From: Ceratotherium simum simum
Taxonomy: Eukaryota; Chordata; Mammalia; Perissodactyla; Rhinocerotidae
Assembly: GCF_000283155.1 (NCBI RefSeq)
Contig: NW_004454216.1
Coordinates: 13,046,818 to 13,110,817, forward strand
Length of the DNA stretch: 64,000 bases
Direction: 5' to 3'
The translations under genes and the position numbers were made by a program. The notes beneath the pieces were generated by a model, which saw only the letters and a program-made list of their open reading frames with translations, had not been told where the DNA came from and did not search any database. Of the stretch, positions 10,500 to 22,324 are shown in pieces. The first letter of the stretch is position 1, and the number at the start of each line of letters is the position of its first letter.

Positions 10500-10646
10500 A
10501 TATATATATGTGTATACCATATGAATATATACATATGTATATATAAATTATATATTGTGTATACCATATGAATATATACATATATATAAATTATATATAG
10601 CATATACATATGAATATATACATATGTATATATAAATATATTTTTC
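10500..10646. repeat. AT-rich minisatellite, three units
   Basis: A unit of about 43-47 bp starting GTGTATACCATATGAATATA begins at 10510 and 10557, with a diverged third copy from about 10600 (GCATATACATATGAATATAT). The region is almost only TA and CATATG, able to form hairpins and prone to slippage. Minus-strand frames here are repeat artefacts. Confidence 0.85.
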
Positions 10647-11424
10647 CCATTCATGTTGCCCACAAGAGCCAAGGCATGTCCTAAATGTTACTACTGAAAA
10701 TTAGGATCCAACCTAGGTCATAGAGTCTTACAAACCCCATTTAACTGTTGAAAATTACGATTATAATGAGGCAAAAACTGATTTAATTTCTTCAATATCC
10801 ATTAAGTCTAATGATTTATTTATATTTTAATAGCAAAAAAAAGAAAGCTACAATTGTGCAGGCAATACCTTATTGAATGCTGATGCATAGGTTACTCTAA
10901 CAAGGACAATTTTAAATTTAAAAAATATTTAAAGTCAAAATTCTTAAATGTACACCAAAAGTGACGGCTAATAAGTGGTAACAGTTTTTAACTTATTCTA
11001 GTGTGCGTATATTACCAACGCGACTGTGGGAAGTAATGGCCTCAAGTTAAAATAAGGCACACATAAAGAAAGCAATGTCTGATGCCATAATGCATCTGAA
11101 AAAGCGATGTGGAAATGCAGAGATTTGTTATATACATTCACTGGTGATTTGAAGGGCGAGGGGGCTGAGCTCCTAGAGATGTACAGCTATTCAGTGACAA
11201 GTCAGAGTGTTATTAGCCTGTGTTCTAGACAGCGGATAATATAATTCCTCCCCCAGCTGTACATTTATACATTTCTTATCTAGGAGACAAGTGTCAGTTT
11301 GTATTTCATAGCCCAAGCTATTTTAACATCTCCATTTTCATTTTTCTATAGAAACATTCATGTTTCTATAGACAAAAATATTGGCCGCCAAAAACATAGC
11401 CTTAAATATTGAAGGCTCATCACC
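10647..11424. other. no recognised feature
   Basis: AT-rich single-copy-looking DNA. Confidence 0.45.
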
Positions 11425-11612
11425 AAAATACTGTTGTGCACCCACTGTGTGCATGGGGGCTGTGCTAGGCACTGGGAGGAGTGATTATGATGTTAATTAA
11501 ACTAACAACAAACAAACAAGTGACAGGCATATTTCTTGCCCTCTACGAATTTACAGTTCTGCTGGGGAGGCACGATTCTACAAAATAAAGTAAGCAATTT
11601 AGTTAGGATTAT
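11425..11612 (-). repeat. L2 LINE 3' end
   Basis: 'TGTGCACCCACTGTGTGCAT', 'GCTGTGCTAGGCACTGGGAG', 'TTGCCCTCTACGAATTTACA' and 'GTTCTGCTGGGGAGGCACGA' are the reverse complement of the L2 3' UTR. Confidence 0.78.
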
Positions 11613-13565
11613 TTAAATATGAGTGTTTGGAACATTTTCCCCCCCAAATGAAAAAAATAGGATCGGTGCCAAAGCGGCCAGTTTCAAAGTGATGTTCTAA
11701 AACTTTGTTTCCTTGAAGTAACAAAAACTTTCCAGGAAGCTAAGTGGTTTATAAATAGTTTCAGATCTTTGTGGAAATATACTGAGAAACTAGCAGAAAA
11801 TGAGTTCGTGGAGGGTTTGACAAGACCCATATAAGCAAGATGTAGAAGAAAAAACATCAAATGGAATTGTCCATGGATTATGCACCTATTATCAGAGACA
11901 TTCATGCAAAACTATAGGTTAGGTGGTGACAGGATTACAAACACATCAAGAAAATGAGATACAGTTAGTGAAATTCTGAAGTGCTCTCTTAGGCTGAATC
12001 AACCTTAAGCAAGAACAGCCCCGTTTTTGATAACAGACGAAGAAAGGCTGTGGAAGAGACATAGATTCTGGTAAGGCAGAGCATTCTCTAACACTACAGA
12101 TGATATTTCTAATCTATGGTCATGGGCTTTATTTTGCAGTGTTACAACTGTTTTTGGATCAAATGGGTTGTTCAGGATTTGTGACATAATAGGCATCAGA
12201 GGAAAAGGTTTGGGATTTTAGAGAACTGTACCTTCAATATGTCTCAGCAGTGTGATTTGAAGGTTTTCAGGGAAGGCTTCCTGTCTCCTGTTCACTCTCT
12301 CCCTTATGAATAAAACATCCCATTTATTAGCAGTTTCTGTGTGGTGAACATCATCCTTTCCCTTTGTCTCTTTTTGAAGGCGGAAGAATTGCCGAGAATG
12401 GCTGCACTCTCTCTCCTTCACACCTCAGATCAATGCTTATTAGATAACTTTCCTGTTTGATGAGAGAGATGGGAAAACTTGAGAACGCTGGGAAGTGAGT
12501 GTGGGGAGTGGGCGGGGGAACAGAGGCTACAGAATTGGAGTCAGAGTCCTGGAAGATGATGGTGCTGGCTGACCGATTTTTTCTGGGCTCTTCTGAATGA
12601 AACACAGGATCTGTGTACAAGGACTAGAGAGCTGAGAAATCTTTACTTTGTGTAGGAAATATCTTCTGTCCTATCTCACTGGGATATTGTTAGGATGGAA
12701 GTAATAATGAAATAATAATAATAAAAACAGCTTTTAAAGTTCTCTGAGCATTGCTGAAGAATATGGTTATAACAGGGTGATAGTGGACAAGTTATCAATA
12801 TCAACTTCTATGTAAATCTAGGTCAAAGAAAATTTAACCACAGGGGGAAGAAAATAAATCCGTGAGACTGCCTTTAGCAAGGTCACAGAGCAAAATAGTT
12901 TCCAGCTCTGAGAACCCGTGATTTCCTTCCTGTTTCTTTTCATCTTTATCCATTCTGTATTCCACCGTTTTCTCTCAACGTCCTTCCGCTGCCCTTGCCT
13001 TTCTCAGTAAGGACATGTTCTGTTTGAGACCTGAGGATATTGCCACTGTTTGGGTTATTGTTTTTGCGCTGGGGTAGCAGCTTGTAAATTCCCTTCTTTT
13101 TTAGCAGCTGCAGGCAGACAAACATATGAGTCAGTGGGAGGGGTTTAGAGGAATTGGCTCAGGTCTCCAGGGAGCAGTAACCTTTTGGCAGCCCAACAAA
13201 CAGAACATTTCAAGTCCAGTGACTGCAGAAGCTCTCTGTACGTGTGAGAGCAACTGCAGTTTTCCCAAGGCCCACGAAGAGTTTTTTCAGAGGGAATCAG
13301 GTTTCTGCCTATAGAGAGACACATTCCTGAAGGCTTAACTCTGACCTCATAGCTAAAGTGGATACAAAATAAAATCTGGGGACAGCTGGGAAGTGATAAA
13401 GGGGGGAGGAAGAAACTTGGGGATATGGAAGTGAAAAGGTCTTATTAAATGTTCTCAGTGGGTTTTGTTGCCTGTATACCCTACATCCCAACAGAGAAGC
13501 AAAGCTAATTTTTTTTTTCCAGTAGTTTTACAGGACCAGGATCTTTCTCTTTAAGATGTTCAAGT
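11613..13565. other. unassigned; one possible MIR remnant
   Basis: No gene or clear repeat. A weak MIR-like stretch around 12665-12760 ('CTCACTGGGATATTGTTAGG', 'AAGTTCTCTGAGCATTG') is too decayed to call. Frames of 60-90 codons at 11684-13491 on both strands have no recognisable content. Confidence 0.4.
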
Positions 13566-13640
13566 AAGTGATTCTCAAAGTGTGGTTTCCCAACCTACTG
13601 GTCCCTGAGGGCCTCCCAGAGGGATGGGCATTTTCAACTC
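13566..13640 (+). mobile_element. MER5-like hAT fragment (weak)
   Basis: 'AAGTGATTCTCAAAGTGTGG' matches the start of the MER5 group ('cagtggttctcaaagtgtggtcc'). Homology fades within about 60 bases and no right end is visible. Confidence 0.45.
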
Positions 13641-13676
13641 AGTATTCACCTGCTCATCCTCCAGCAATGACAGTGG
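13621..13676 (+). repeat. diverged repeat pair, copy A
   Basis: 'GATGGGCATTTTCAACTC', 'CACCTGCTCATCCTCC' and 'AGCAATGACAGTGG' match, with a small gap and substitutions, the sequence at 14626-14686 on the same strand. Either two copies of an unnamed interspersed repeat or an old local duplication. Confidence 0.5.
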
Positions 13677-14625
13677 TCCGCAGCCTAAGGCGTGCCTGTG
13701 ACTGAAGCTTCTACTTCAAGTGCCTAATTGCTGATATATGACTTTTTAAAAAAATGCCAATTTGATCAATCTAATATTGAGAAGGAAACAAAGATAGGAG
13801 TGGGTTGTTGACTACTACAAGCAACCAGTAAAAGATTTCTTATTTCTCCATTTCCTTACATTGTTCTTCCCTGTATCTTTTGCTTTCTTCTTCAGTGCTT
13901 CTCATAAAATGAAAAGTGTAAGAGAATCTTGTATGGAAGGATGAATCATGGAAGATTTTTTTGTGGCAAGTAGGAAAATTGGTTCTTTTGCTAAATGAAA
14001 ATTCAGACAATGCTTTCTTTGATATGCATTTTGCTAAGATAGAGTTTCACAATAAAGTCTGTTTATACTGAAAAAGGCAACAAAATAGTATCTTAGTTAA
14101 CATAGAAGCAATTGGTAATTAGAGACCAGTTGAGAAGCCAGAGCCATGGTTCCAACGAGGCTGGAAAGTTTTTCTTGATGACCCGAGGTACCAATTGGGG
14201 TTCTTGGTTTCAAATAATAAGAGAACCTCTGTCCAACATAGGCAGAAAAATAATTTGCTGGAAGGATATTGGGTTTGTCACAAATTGGCCAGAGGGCTAG
14301 AGCTCTGGTTCAGAGACTGGGAACCAAGGGAAGATAGCAGCTGAGGACACAGCTGAGGTCACTCCATGGCACAGCCTGTTGAGACTTGGTCACTTGGTAT
14401 TCCTGGTGCCATTGACATTGATGCTGCTGGGCACTCACCACTACACCACTGGCCACTGCTCTCTGCTGTGGGGGCCAGCAATGTTATTTGAGCAACTTGA
14501 CACCTCTCTCTCAAGAATCAAAGGGCCAGTCCAGAGTACCTAATTGGCTGAGCCCCAGTCGTGTGTGTTTGTCCAAACAGCTCCGGATGGTGCCTGATTG
14601 GGGAGGGGGACACAGGAGATTGAGA
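13677..14625. other. unassigned, probably old interspersed repeat
   Basis: From about 14140 the phrases 'ATTTGCTGGAAGGATATTGG', 'GGTTCAGAGACTGGGAAC' and 'ACCTAATTGGCTGAGCCCC' resemble a mammal-wide repeat I have seen but cannot name. No coding frame of interest. Confidence 0.35.
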
Positions 14626-14686
14626 GGTGGGCATTTTCGTTTTCAACTCAATTTTATCCGTCTATTCATCTTCCAACAATGACAAG
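14626..14686 (+). repeat. diverged repeat pair, copy B
   Basis: Partner of 13621-13676: 'GTGGGCATTTTCGTTTTCAA', 'TCTATTCATCTTCC', 'AACAATGACAAGAAG'. It has about six extra bases after GCATTTT relative to copy A. Confidence 0.5.
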
Positions 14687-14764
14687 AAGCCCCCTCCTCT
14701 TCCTTACCCTGTTGGAGGTAAAGACATCCACCCATGCAGTTCTTTGTCTCTTGGTCTGACTGCA

Positions 14765-14912
14765 TTGTTCTATTTATAACTTACATGTCTGTTTTCCCCC
14801 ACTAGACTGTGACCTTGTGGAGAAGAGGGATTGGGTTGTGTTTTCAGCCTCGTCACCTACAGTGCCTAACAAGTATGAGGTGCTTTAAATACGTTAGTTG
14901 AATAAATTATGT
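14765..14912 (+). repeat. L2 LINE 3' end
   Basis: 'CCCCCACTAGACTGTGACCT', 'TGTGGAGAAGAGGGATTGGG', 'CACCTACAGTGCCTAACAAG' and 'TTAGTTGAATAAATTA' match the L2 3' terminus closely in order and spacing. Confidence 0.85.
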
Positions 14913-14954
14913 TTAGTGATGATAGCACAGGGAAGGCTACTACAGTGATAACAT

Positions 14955-15186
14955 ATAAAATAATAATAGCAAACAAATATTGATGGAGCACTTGTTATAT
15001 ACTGGCCGATTTATCATTTCATCCTTATAACAATCCTGTGCAGTAGGTTCTCTTATTCATTTTATGCATGAGAAACTAAGGCTCAGGTTAACCAACTTGT
15101 CCTATTTTATATAACTGAAACTGACAGTAGGGATTCCAGCCAGGGCGTGCTGACTCCAGAGCCTATCACCAGAACTGTACTGCCCC
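14955..15186 (-). repeat. MIR SINE, nearly full length
   Basis: 'ATTGATGGAGCACTTGTTAT', 'TCATCCTTATAACAATCCTG', 'CATGAGAAACTAAGGCTCAG' and 'ACTCCAGAGCCTATCACC' give a nearly complete reverse-complement MIR. Confidence 0.93.
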
Positions 15187-16159
15187 CTGGAGGTCCATCA
15201 GGGAGAAGAGGAGAATGCATCCCATCTCAGAGAAGAGAGGTCACTAGTTTGCTGTTCTCTATTCTTAGATGTTCACCATGAGTGGATGGTATTTATTTGA
15301 TGGTAGACGAGCCAAGCAAGAGTTTTATGTTTACTGATATAAATGAGATCCTCTTTTGAATTTGATATTATCCTAAAGGAAGTGGTGTTTCATAGTTACT
15401 TGAGTAATAAAGTTTTCCTTATTCATAGCATTGTTGGCTGTGTTTGTCTCATAATATAAGCAAATAAAATAAATCCACATAAATATAGAATATTCAAATG
15501 AGAATTTTAAAATTTTGTATCTTATGTCAAAATCTTTGTTTTCCTTATTTAGTTAATGAACGTCATAACATGGAACTTCATATTTTACCCTAAAACGTAA
15601 GAATTTTGAATATTTTTTCTTCTCATCTTTAGAAGTACATCTTCAGAAGACATACTAAAATCACAATTAGGTTGTCTGTTTTTGAAAAGAATTCTTGCCT
15701 ATATATGAGTAAGAAAATAGAAGTCATCCAGATATTTTTATTGGCATAAATATATATATTTTTATTTTTAAGGTGAATTATATTTGGAAGCGAGCACATA
15801 CCTTCTTTTATCAGAATTGATAAAAACATGGGATTGATCCTTGGGAAACATCAAAGGCAGATTTTCTTCATGATACTTAAGAAAACAGAGTAGAGTGTAT
15901 CTAGAAAGAGTTAGGAACCTGAATTTAAAGGTGATTGCTTTGTATTTGGATAACCAATTGCTAAAGCAAAGATATATTCTGTTATGTCATCATCTTATTC
16001 CTGATACTTGAGGCGTCATCACAGAAACAAGCAGAACTCATGCTTGAAATTGCGTTCTTATACATAAGTCTTCTTGTATAGCTCTGTTACTCCCCAAGAC
16101 TAAATAATTCCCGGTTGTGGATTTACCCAACGTGTAAGTTTCAAGTGAATGAACAAGTA
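15187..16159. other. no recognised feature
   Basis: AT-rich; a short TA tract near 15750. No named repeat, no coding frame. Confidence 0.45.
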
Positions 16160-16640
16160 GTAAATGCAGACTTAGAGGAATAATCTGAAGTTAAGTAGGC
16201 TTGTGGGAAAGACTTTGTAGGTTATGGAAGATTGAGGATGTTTGTAGTAGAGGGAAGCGGGGCGAAAAGGGAAGGGTAAAGGTCCGAGAGGGGCAGGAGA
16301 TTGTTTATGAGGCTGCAGATTGTTGAGAAAAGGAAGGATGGAAAAAGATCAGGTTCAATAATGGAGAGATTGGCGGTGGAAGTAAGAGTAAGGTAGCCAG
16401 AGACAGGAAATGCAAAGACCCAAACCTTGAAAGAGGGCAGTTCTGAGAGATGATAGGATGCAAACCGGCTGAAGTGGATCGCAGCTGTAGCTGTTTGACA
16501 TTGAGAAGGTCAAGAAAGGTGTGATGGCGGATGTTGGGCTATAGAAGATTTTGTCTTGTGTGCTCAAGTTATTTAAGAACTTGGGACTGTGTCCTGGAGG
16601 TCACTAGATGATGGTGATAAAGCTATAGGAAAGTACAGAA
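16160..16640 (-). repeat. possible L2 LINE (weak)
   Basis: The GA-rich plus strand with 'GAAAGACTTTGTAGGTTATG', 'TTTATGAGGCTGCAGATTGT' and 'AACTTGGGACTGTGTCCTGG' loosely follows the reverse complement of the late L2 coding region ('agggccttgtaggccat...ggactttggattttatcctgag'). The order is partly repeated, so this may be more than one fragment. Confidence 0.35.
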
Positions 16641-17004
16641 ATGTTCAAATGTGCCTCAAACAGTGTGCTGAGAGCTGGTGATGGGCAATTGTTAGGGAGC
16701 AGCAGTGGAGAGCGTGTAATGGCGACTCCTCCAACCCATTGAATTCAGTGGAAGAGGGCAACATTTACTGCAGAGAAAACTGGGAGTGAGCATCAAACAG
16801 GAAAATTCAGATTTCCAATAAGGTGAGGAGAAAGTGCATCTCTTTTTGGCCTTTAATTATTACCACACTGTCAGTGATTTACAACCATGTGGTAGGCATC
16901 ATGCTGGATGTTGTGAATTCAGAGATTTAAAATAGTGTGTCTTCATTAATTTGGATGGATTTTTGAAGCCAGCTGAAGTTGGCTTTCAAATCTGACAACA
17001 TCAC
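16641..17004. other. no recognised feature
   Basis: No repeat or coding frame that I can support. Confidence 0.45.
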
Positions 17005-17165
17005 CCTACGGGTGTTCTCAGTTCCCCTGAGACTCAGTTTCCTTTCTATAAAATAAAAATACTGATAACTTATCTTGCAGGGTTGTTGTGAGGATAAAGT
17101 ATATTGTTAGTAAAAGATTTACCATACTGCTGCCTTGTAGTTGCTATTATTATTGTTGTTATTTG
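17005..17165 (+). repeat. MIR SINE 3' half
   Basis: 'GAGACTCAGTTTCCTTTCTA', 'TAAAATAAAAATACTGATAA', 'TTGCAGGGTTGTTGTGAGGA' and the terminal 'TTATTATTGTTGTTA' are characteristic of MIR. Confidence 0.92.
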
Positions 17166-17454
17166 GTTTCTAATCTGATTCCTTGGGGCAAATGATATGC
17201 ACATAACTAACCACAGGTGGTAGAAAGACTGAGATTAAATAACCCCTGACAATCTTATTTGGGAACTCTGGCACTGGGTTAGAATTTAATGAGCCTTAGG
17301 CCAGAACATTTTGTCACCAAGATGAGACAGGGAGATAGGGCACACATGGGCCACACAACAGCACTGCAGTGTGTGCAGTGGTCATGCTGCAGCCAGGAAG
17401 GCTGACCCAGGGTCAGTGGCGGAAGAAGCAGTGGCCTTAGAAATCAGAGAAACC

Positions 17455-17605
17455 GTCTATCTGGGCTTCTGTTTCTTCACTTATTGGAAAAATAGACTTC
17501 TCTCTCTCCTGATTGGTTGTTGTGAAGATTACATGAGCTGATGTAGTGGAAGTGCTTTGACCCCTGTGAAGGCTGTGTATATGGAAGGTGTTATGTTTAT
17601 GAGTA
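17455..17605 (+). repeat. MIR SINE 3' half
   Basis: 'TGGGCTTCTGTTTCTTCACT', 'GATTGGTTGTTGTGAAGATT', 'ACATGAGCTGATGTAGTGGA' and 'GAAGGTGTTAT' follow MIR. A second MIR within 500 bases in the same orientation. Confidence 0.8.
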
Positions 17606-18254
17606 TTTGTGGGCAGAATTTCCAGTGCCTGCTGTTGCTACCATCCTGACAAGACCTGGAGAAAATGTCCTACTCTCCGTGGGAGATTAAACCCAAGAGT
17701 CAAAAAAATTCTCTCCAATATAATTGAAATATTTATGAATCATAAGATAGTGAAACGAGAAAAATTTTGTAGCTCTAACGAGAGAGCTTGCTTGGTGACT
17801 TCTAGTGTTATCTCGTTGGTCATTACAAAGTATTTTGCTTAGCAACCAATACTGTAATGTGATGAAATGTGACATTTTCTAAGCTATTCTTGGATCTTTA
17901 AAAGGAAAAAAACTTCCATTGTTTATTTGCAGGAACATCAGAAAGTGAAGATTTCTTGCCCGCTAATATTTCTGTTCAAAGTTGTAGGCCTCTTCTCTTT
18001 AAGCAATCACTCGTCTCTATTATGTGTTCTTTCTCCTTTCCTCCTCTCTGTTGTCTGGTTGGAGCGGGTTCTGCTCATTGGACTCAGCTCTCTCTTTCAT
18101 TTGGCCTCCAAATGATTGGTTGGATCTAAAATTTTTTGAGATCTAGCCAGTTTAAACTATGTGAATAACAGCTAAAAGTGGATAAGTAGAAGGGTTTGAT
18201 TCCTCAGAAAATGCCACCCATTTAAGACCAGATGAAAGAGATCGGCATTCATAC
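17606..18254. other. no recognised feature
   Basis: Frames at 17609-17842 (plus) and 17687-17875 (minus) overlap on opposite strands and carry no recognised domain. Confidence 0.45.
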
Positions 18255-18478
18255 TAATAATGGCTAATGTTCTGTGAATGCATCTTTTAACCGGTTTAAA
18301 ATCCTCACAACAACACAACAAGGTTTTAATATTATTTTATTTATTATGACCTATTTTAAACGTGAGGGGATTGAAGCAGGAGAAGTCAAGTCGTCTGCTC
18401 AAGGACTCGATTTAATCAGCAGCAGAGTTGGGGCTGGAAACCAGACGGTACAGCGTTAAGCTCTAGGATGCACCGTCT
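18255..18478 (-). repeat. MIR SINE
   Basis: 'AATAATGGCTAATGTTCTGT', 'AAAATCCTCACAACAACACA', 'GAGGGGATTGAAGCAGGAGA', 'GAGTTGGGGCTGGAAACCAG' and 'AGCTCTAGGATGCACCGTCT' give a reverse-complement MIR. Confidence 0.87.
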
Positions 18479-20271
18479 TTTCAATTTTGAAAGACTTAGA
18501 GAAGAAATGTTAAAATGGAAGAAAATCAATGAACCTTCAAAGGCCTGGAAAGGACGATATTTGCTTACCCAATTTTAGAACATGAGGAATAAGAGCACGT
18601 TCTGAAATGTGAGGGGTAAATTTAGCACAATAATAGGAAATGTGTTTGAGAAATTTATGAAATTTAGTAACCTAAGAAACGATTTATACAGAAAACCTCA
18701 TATCTTTAAAAAGCTCTCGTGAAATAAATGTACATTTGAGGATCTTTTCTCTTAGAGTGTACATCCTCAAATTTTTAGGCTTATTTCAGGGCAAATAATG
18801 AAACTGTTCCCTTTTATTCTTGTCGTGCATTCGCAGAACCGTAGTCCTGTAGGGACTGTAGGAATCTTATGCTCTGGCTTATGAGAACTTAACTTCCTTC
18901 TGTGGGTTCGACTTTATTCTTGTGTCCATGTCTCTGCAGGGAACTTCCTTCCAGTGTTTTAATATCACTCCGACATTTTACTAGGTTTTTAAAATAAATT
19001 GCCCTGCCTTCGTCTTTGGAGACTGAATATTGGGTGACAACCATACAACAATGAATGGAACAATGACATGGTGGCTGGCAAGAGGCAAGAGGGTCGGGTT
19101 TCCAGTAATTTGTATAATAACTGAATTTACTGTAACTTCAGAGGAGCGTTTCACTATGAAATTAACAAGATAGATTTTTAGATCCTTAAATCAGCCTTAG
19201 AAAAATCATTCTGTTCTAATTTGCTGAAATGTGGCCCTCTATCTTTCATTCAGAAATTTGGATACTGACTTGGTGTTATTTGCAGCTGTGAATTATTATG
19301 AGATGTTCATTTCATTTCATATTGTTAAATGGTATGATTACTTCTATTTTTTTTATTTTGTTTTTAAAAAGTTATTTCAATTTATTTTCTCTAAGTGTTT
19401 TAAAGAAACTTAAGATTTAAAAATATATTACATTTGCAGTGCCAGAGCTATGGTGTATTATTATTTTGTAAAATATTTTAGTAAAAGCAGGGACCAAATA
19501 AGGACTGATCGTTCAGGAGATGTGTAGAGACCCGGGTGATTGTAAGCTCTCAGTGCAGTTACTCCTGTGGCTTTCCTAGTCTATTTGCCAAGAACGGGAA
19601 TTGATTTTTTTGATCATACAGTTTAGAAATAACAAATTACCCATTCTAAATACTCTTTGTGGAGATATACCACGTGAGACAAATGGTGTGGCGTTTTGTT
19701 TGGAGACTTGGAAGCTGAGATGTTCCAGTGGCAGTTGGGCATTTCCTAGGTGCCTTGTAGGGAAGTGGGATAGCGTGGTGATAAGGTGACAGTTTCCGGA
19801 GGCCATGGGAGTCAGACTGGTGGCTTGGCCCAAGCGAGGTATTCCGGCCTCTTGTCTCAACTCTCTCACCCTCCAGGCTTATATCTGCATTCTCTCAAGC
19901 ACATTTCATGCTAACACGAGAGGAAGACACCCTTACTGGCACATTAAGGCACCAAGAGGCTTTCACACATGCCATCTCTGACAGCTTCTGAAGGGGCTTC
20001 TCAGCTGTCACCGTGACCCCTGCTGGGCTAAGCATGTGTTTGGAACATGTGGAGGAATGGGCAGGTCGAGAGGCTTGCTGCTGCTCAGTATTATGCCTGG
20101 CTCTGTTTCCGCTTCTCTTGCCAACGTTCTAATTGTGTGAGGCTTGCAGCTGCCACGGTCACACTGGTCTCAATGTGGTGTTTCCAAGCTCCTGAAGATT
20201 CCACTGCTTCTGCCAGGAGTCCTCCCAGTTGTTAGCACCCTGATTGCTTTCAAGTTCGGAGGCAAACTTGG
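18479..20271. other. no recognised feature
   Basis: About 1.8 kb without a repeat I can name. Frames at 19231-19413, 19576-19869 and 20047-20353 are short, overlap on opposite strands or in shifted frames, and resemble nothing I know. 19770-19880 is faintly MIR-like. Confidence 0.4.
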
Positions 20272-20320
20272 GAAGTCTCTCTCTCTCCCTCTCTGTGTCT
20301 CTCTCTCTGTCTTGTGCTCA
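20272..20320. repeat. CT-rich low-complexity tract
   Basis: Imperfect (TC)n with CCTCTCTGTGTCTCTCTCTC interruptions. Confidence 0.85.
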
Positions 20321-20857
20321 ATGGCTCTGACTTTTCTTAATCACATACTGTGAGCTTGTGGAGGACTGCTCTATTAACTTTGCTTGTGTGGAGCCCCACA
20401 GGGCTCTGTGCAGAAAAACACTTTATGAAAGGCTTAAATGTCACTCATCAGTGTTTTTCTAGTCCCCTCTGGTGCTTCTTGCTAAAAGGGTGTCTGGGTT
20501 CACTTAAATGCTTCGCTTAAGCAGGAGGTCTTTCCTTGGTAGTAATACGGTTATCAATTGATCGTGAGTAGATCACTTGTGATATTTAACTCTGGCTGTT
20601 TTTCATAAGGGATATACAGTGTTTATTCAAATGATCCCTTCAATTTCCTGCTGTCTCCACCCCCTAAATGTGGCAGTCTAGATTTGTCAGGGTAAAGTAA
20701 AATAATGGATGTAAGAAATATTTTGGTAGGTCCCAATGAGGTATCATTAAAGAGTCACAATGTAGTTGATGCTGATGTTTTTGAATAGCAACACTGAAGG
20801 AAAGGGCAGAAATGGGCATTGGAAGGCCACTAACATTTCTCTCTCCTCGCAGCCACA
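20321..20857. other. no recognised feature
   Basis: No repeat or coding frame that I can support. Confidence 0.45.
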
Positions 20858-21066
20858 TTTAGATCTTTATAAGCATTTTCCTATTTAATCTTGGCAAAAG
20901 CCCTCTGATCTAGTTATTTTACTTCTATTTTAAAAATGGAGAAACTGAGACTCAGAATGTTAAGTATCATATTCTAGGATACATATATGGTAAGTGGTAG
21001 AAATAATTTCAAATGCCAGTGGATCTGATGCTAAAGCCAATGTTCTTTCACTTGACTATACTGCCC
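20858..21066 (-). repeat. MIR SINE
   Basis: 'TTATAAGCATTTTCCTATTT', 'AATCTTGGCAAAAGCCCTCT', 'AAATGGAGAAACTGAGACTC', 'TATATGGTAAGTGGTAGAAA' and 'CTTGACTATACTGCCCC' match a reverse-complement MIR. Confidence 0.9.
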
Positions 21067-21547
21067 CCAATGTTCACACTTTCACCTTGGTAAGTGTATT
21101 AATGTATATGTGTTGATTTTGGAAGGCTATTTACCTGTCCTGTTATGATCTGCCCAAGCTGTTGGCAAAATTGTTACCTACTTTATGAGATGTAAATCTA
21201 AATTAATGGGGCTCATTTAAAAAAAGGCTTTTCCCTATTTGTGCCAAATAAGAGCTGTCCCCTAATATCATGTACCTCGGGAGGCTGTGAAATTATACCA
21301 AAGCCTGTCCCTGCTAGTGGCTTTTTAGCAATCTCTCTTTGGGAGTTGCTTTCAGAGCAGATTTATAAACCACAAAGGGCATAGTATTCGTGCTGAATGT
21401 TCAGGATGAGTCAGTGTTTTCTTGATGGGTACAATAAGAAAAGACATTGCAGATGGAGGCCTGGACAAGCATGTTGGGGTCTTCTACAAGAGTTGGCATG
21501 GCTAGAGTAGACAGTACTAGAAAAGAGTGGACCTGAAGCAAAGAGAC
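21067..21547. other. no recognised feature
   Basis: The minus frames at 21401-21647 have no recognised content and run into the MIR. Confidence 0.45.
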
Positions 21548-21710
21548 GGAGGTGGTATAGCACTGTTGTGAAGAGCACGGTCCTGGGAGACAATAGATTT
21601 GGGTGAACCCCATCTGTGTCACTTAGTAGCTGTGCGACTTTAAGCAATTATTTGATTTCTCTAATTGTCTATTTCAAGTTTCATCATCTTTGAGATGGGG
21701 ATAACAATTA
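21548..21710 (+). repeat. MIR SINE, 5' part, split by an LTR
   Basis: 'AGCACTGTTGTGAAGAGCAC', 'AGTAGCTGTGCGACTTTAAG' and 'TCATCTTTGAGATGGGGATA' are the MIR 5' and central parts. The 3' part resumes at 22199 after the LTR. Confidence 0.9.
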
Positions 21711-22198
21711 TATTAGTCAAGGTCCTCGGGAGATGCAGAACAATAGAGAGAGAGAGAGAGAGAGAGAGATTTATTTATTATGAGGAATAGGCTCTCGTGA
21801 CTATGGGGGCCGAGAAGGCTCACAATCTGCCACCTGTAAGCTGGAGACCCAGGAAAGCTGGTGGCACAGTTCTGGCCCCAGTCCAAAGGCCTGAGAACCA
21901 GAAGTGCTGATGGTATAAGTCCCAGTCTGAGGGCAGGAGAAGACCAGTGTCGCAGCTCATGTGTTCAGGCAGAGAGGGAGAATTTCCCTTCCTCTGCCTT
22001 GCTCTATTCAGGCCCTCAGTGGATTGGATGATGCCCACCCGCATTGGGGAGGGCAGTCTATTTTATTTAGTCTGCCAATTCAAATGCTGTTCTCTTATGG
22101 AAACACCCTTACAGACACACCCAGAAATAATGTCTAACCAGATATCTGGCCATCCTGTGACCTGGTCAAGTTGACACATAAAATTAACCTTTACGACA
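21711..22198 (-). mobile_element. solo MaLR LTR, MLT1-type
   Basis: Plus-strand reading 'TATTAGTCAAGGTCCTCGGG', a (GA)n run at 21744-21769, 'GGAATAGGCTCTCGTGACTA', 'CTGGAGACCCAGGAAAGCTG', 'TTGGATGATGCCCACCCGCA' and 'AAGTTGACACATAAAATTAA' is the reverse complement of the MLT1-like LTR family also present at 45962. It ends in ...CA at 22198 (in plus orientation). No internal retroviral sequence is present, so it is a solo LTR. It sits exactly within a MIR. The 74- and 75-codon frames inside are meaningless. Confidence 0.82.
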
Positions 22199-22312
22199 AT
22201 TCCACCTCCTTCCCCGTAGATTGCTGACTATTGACAATAAATAATAGAATGTGTTTTTAGTGCTTAGCACAATGTCTGGCACACAGTAAGCATGGATAAA
22301 GTGTAGCTCTCA
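22199..22312 (+). repeat. MIR SINE, 3' part (continues 21548-21710)
   Basis: 'ATTCCACCTCCTTCC' then 'TTAGTGCTTAGCACAATGTC' and 'TGGCACACAGTAAGCATGG' continue the MIR that stops at 21710. Confidence 0.8.
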
Positions 22313-22324
22313 TTTCCTAGGAGG

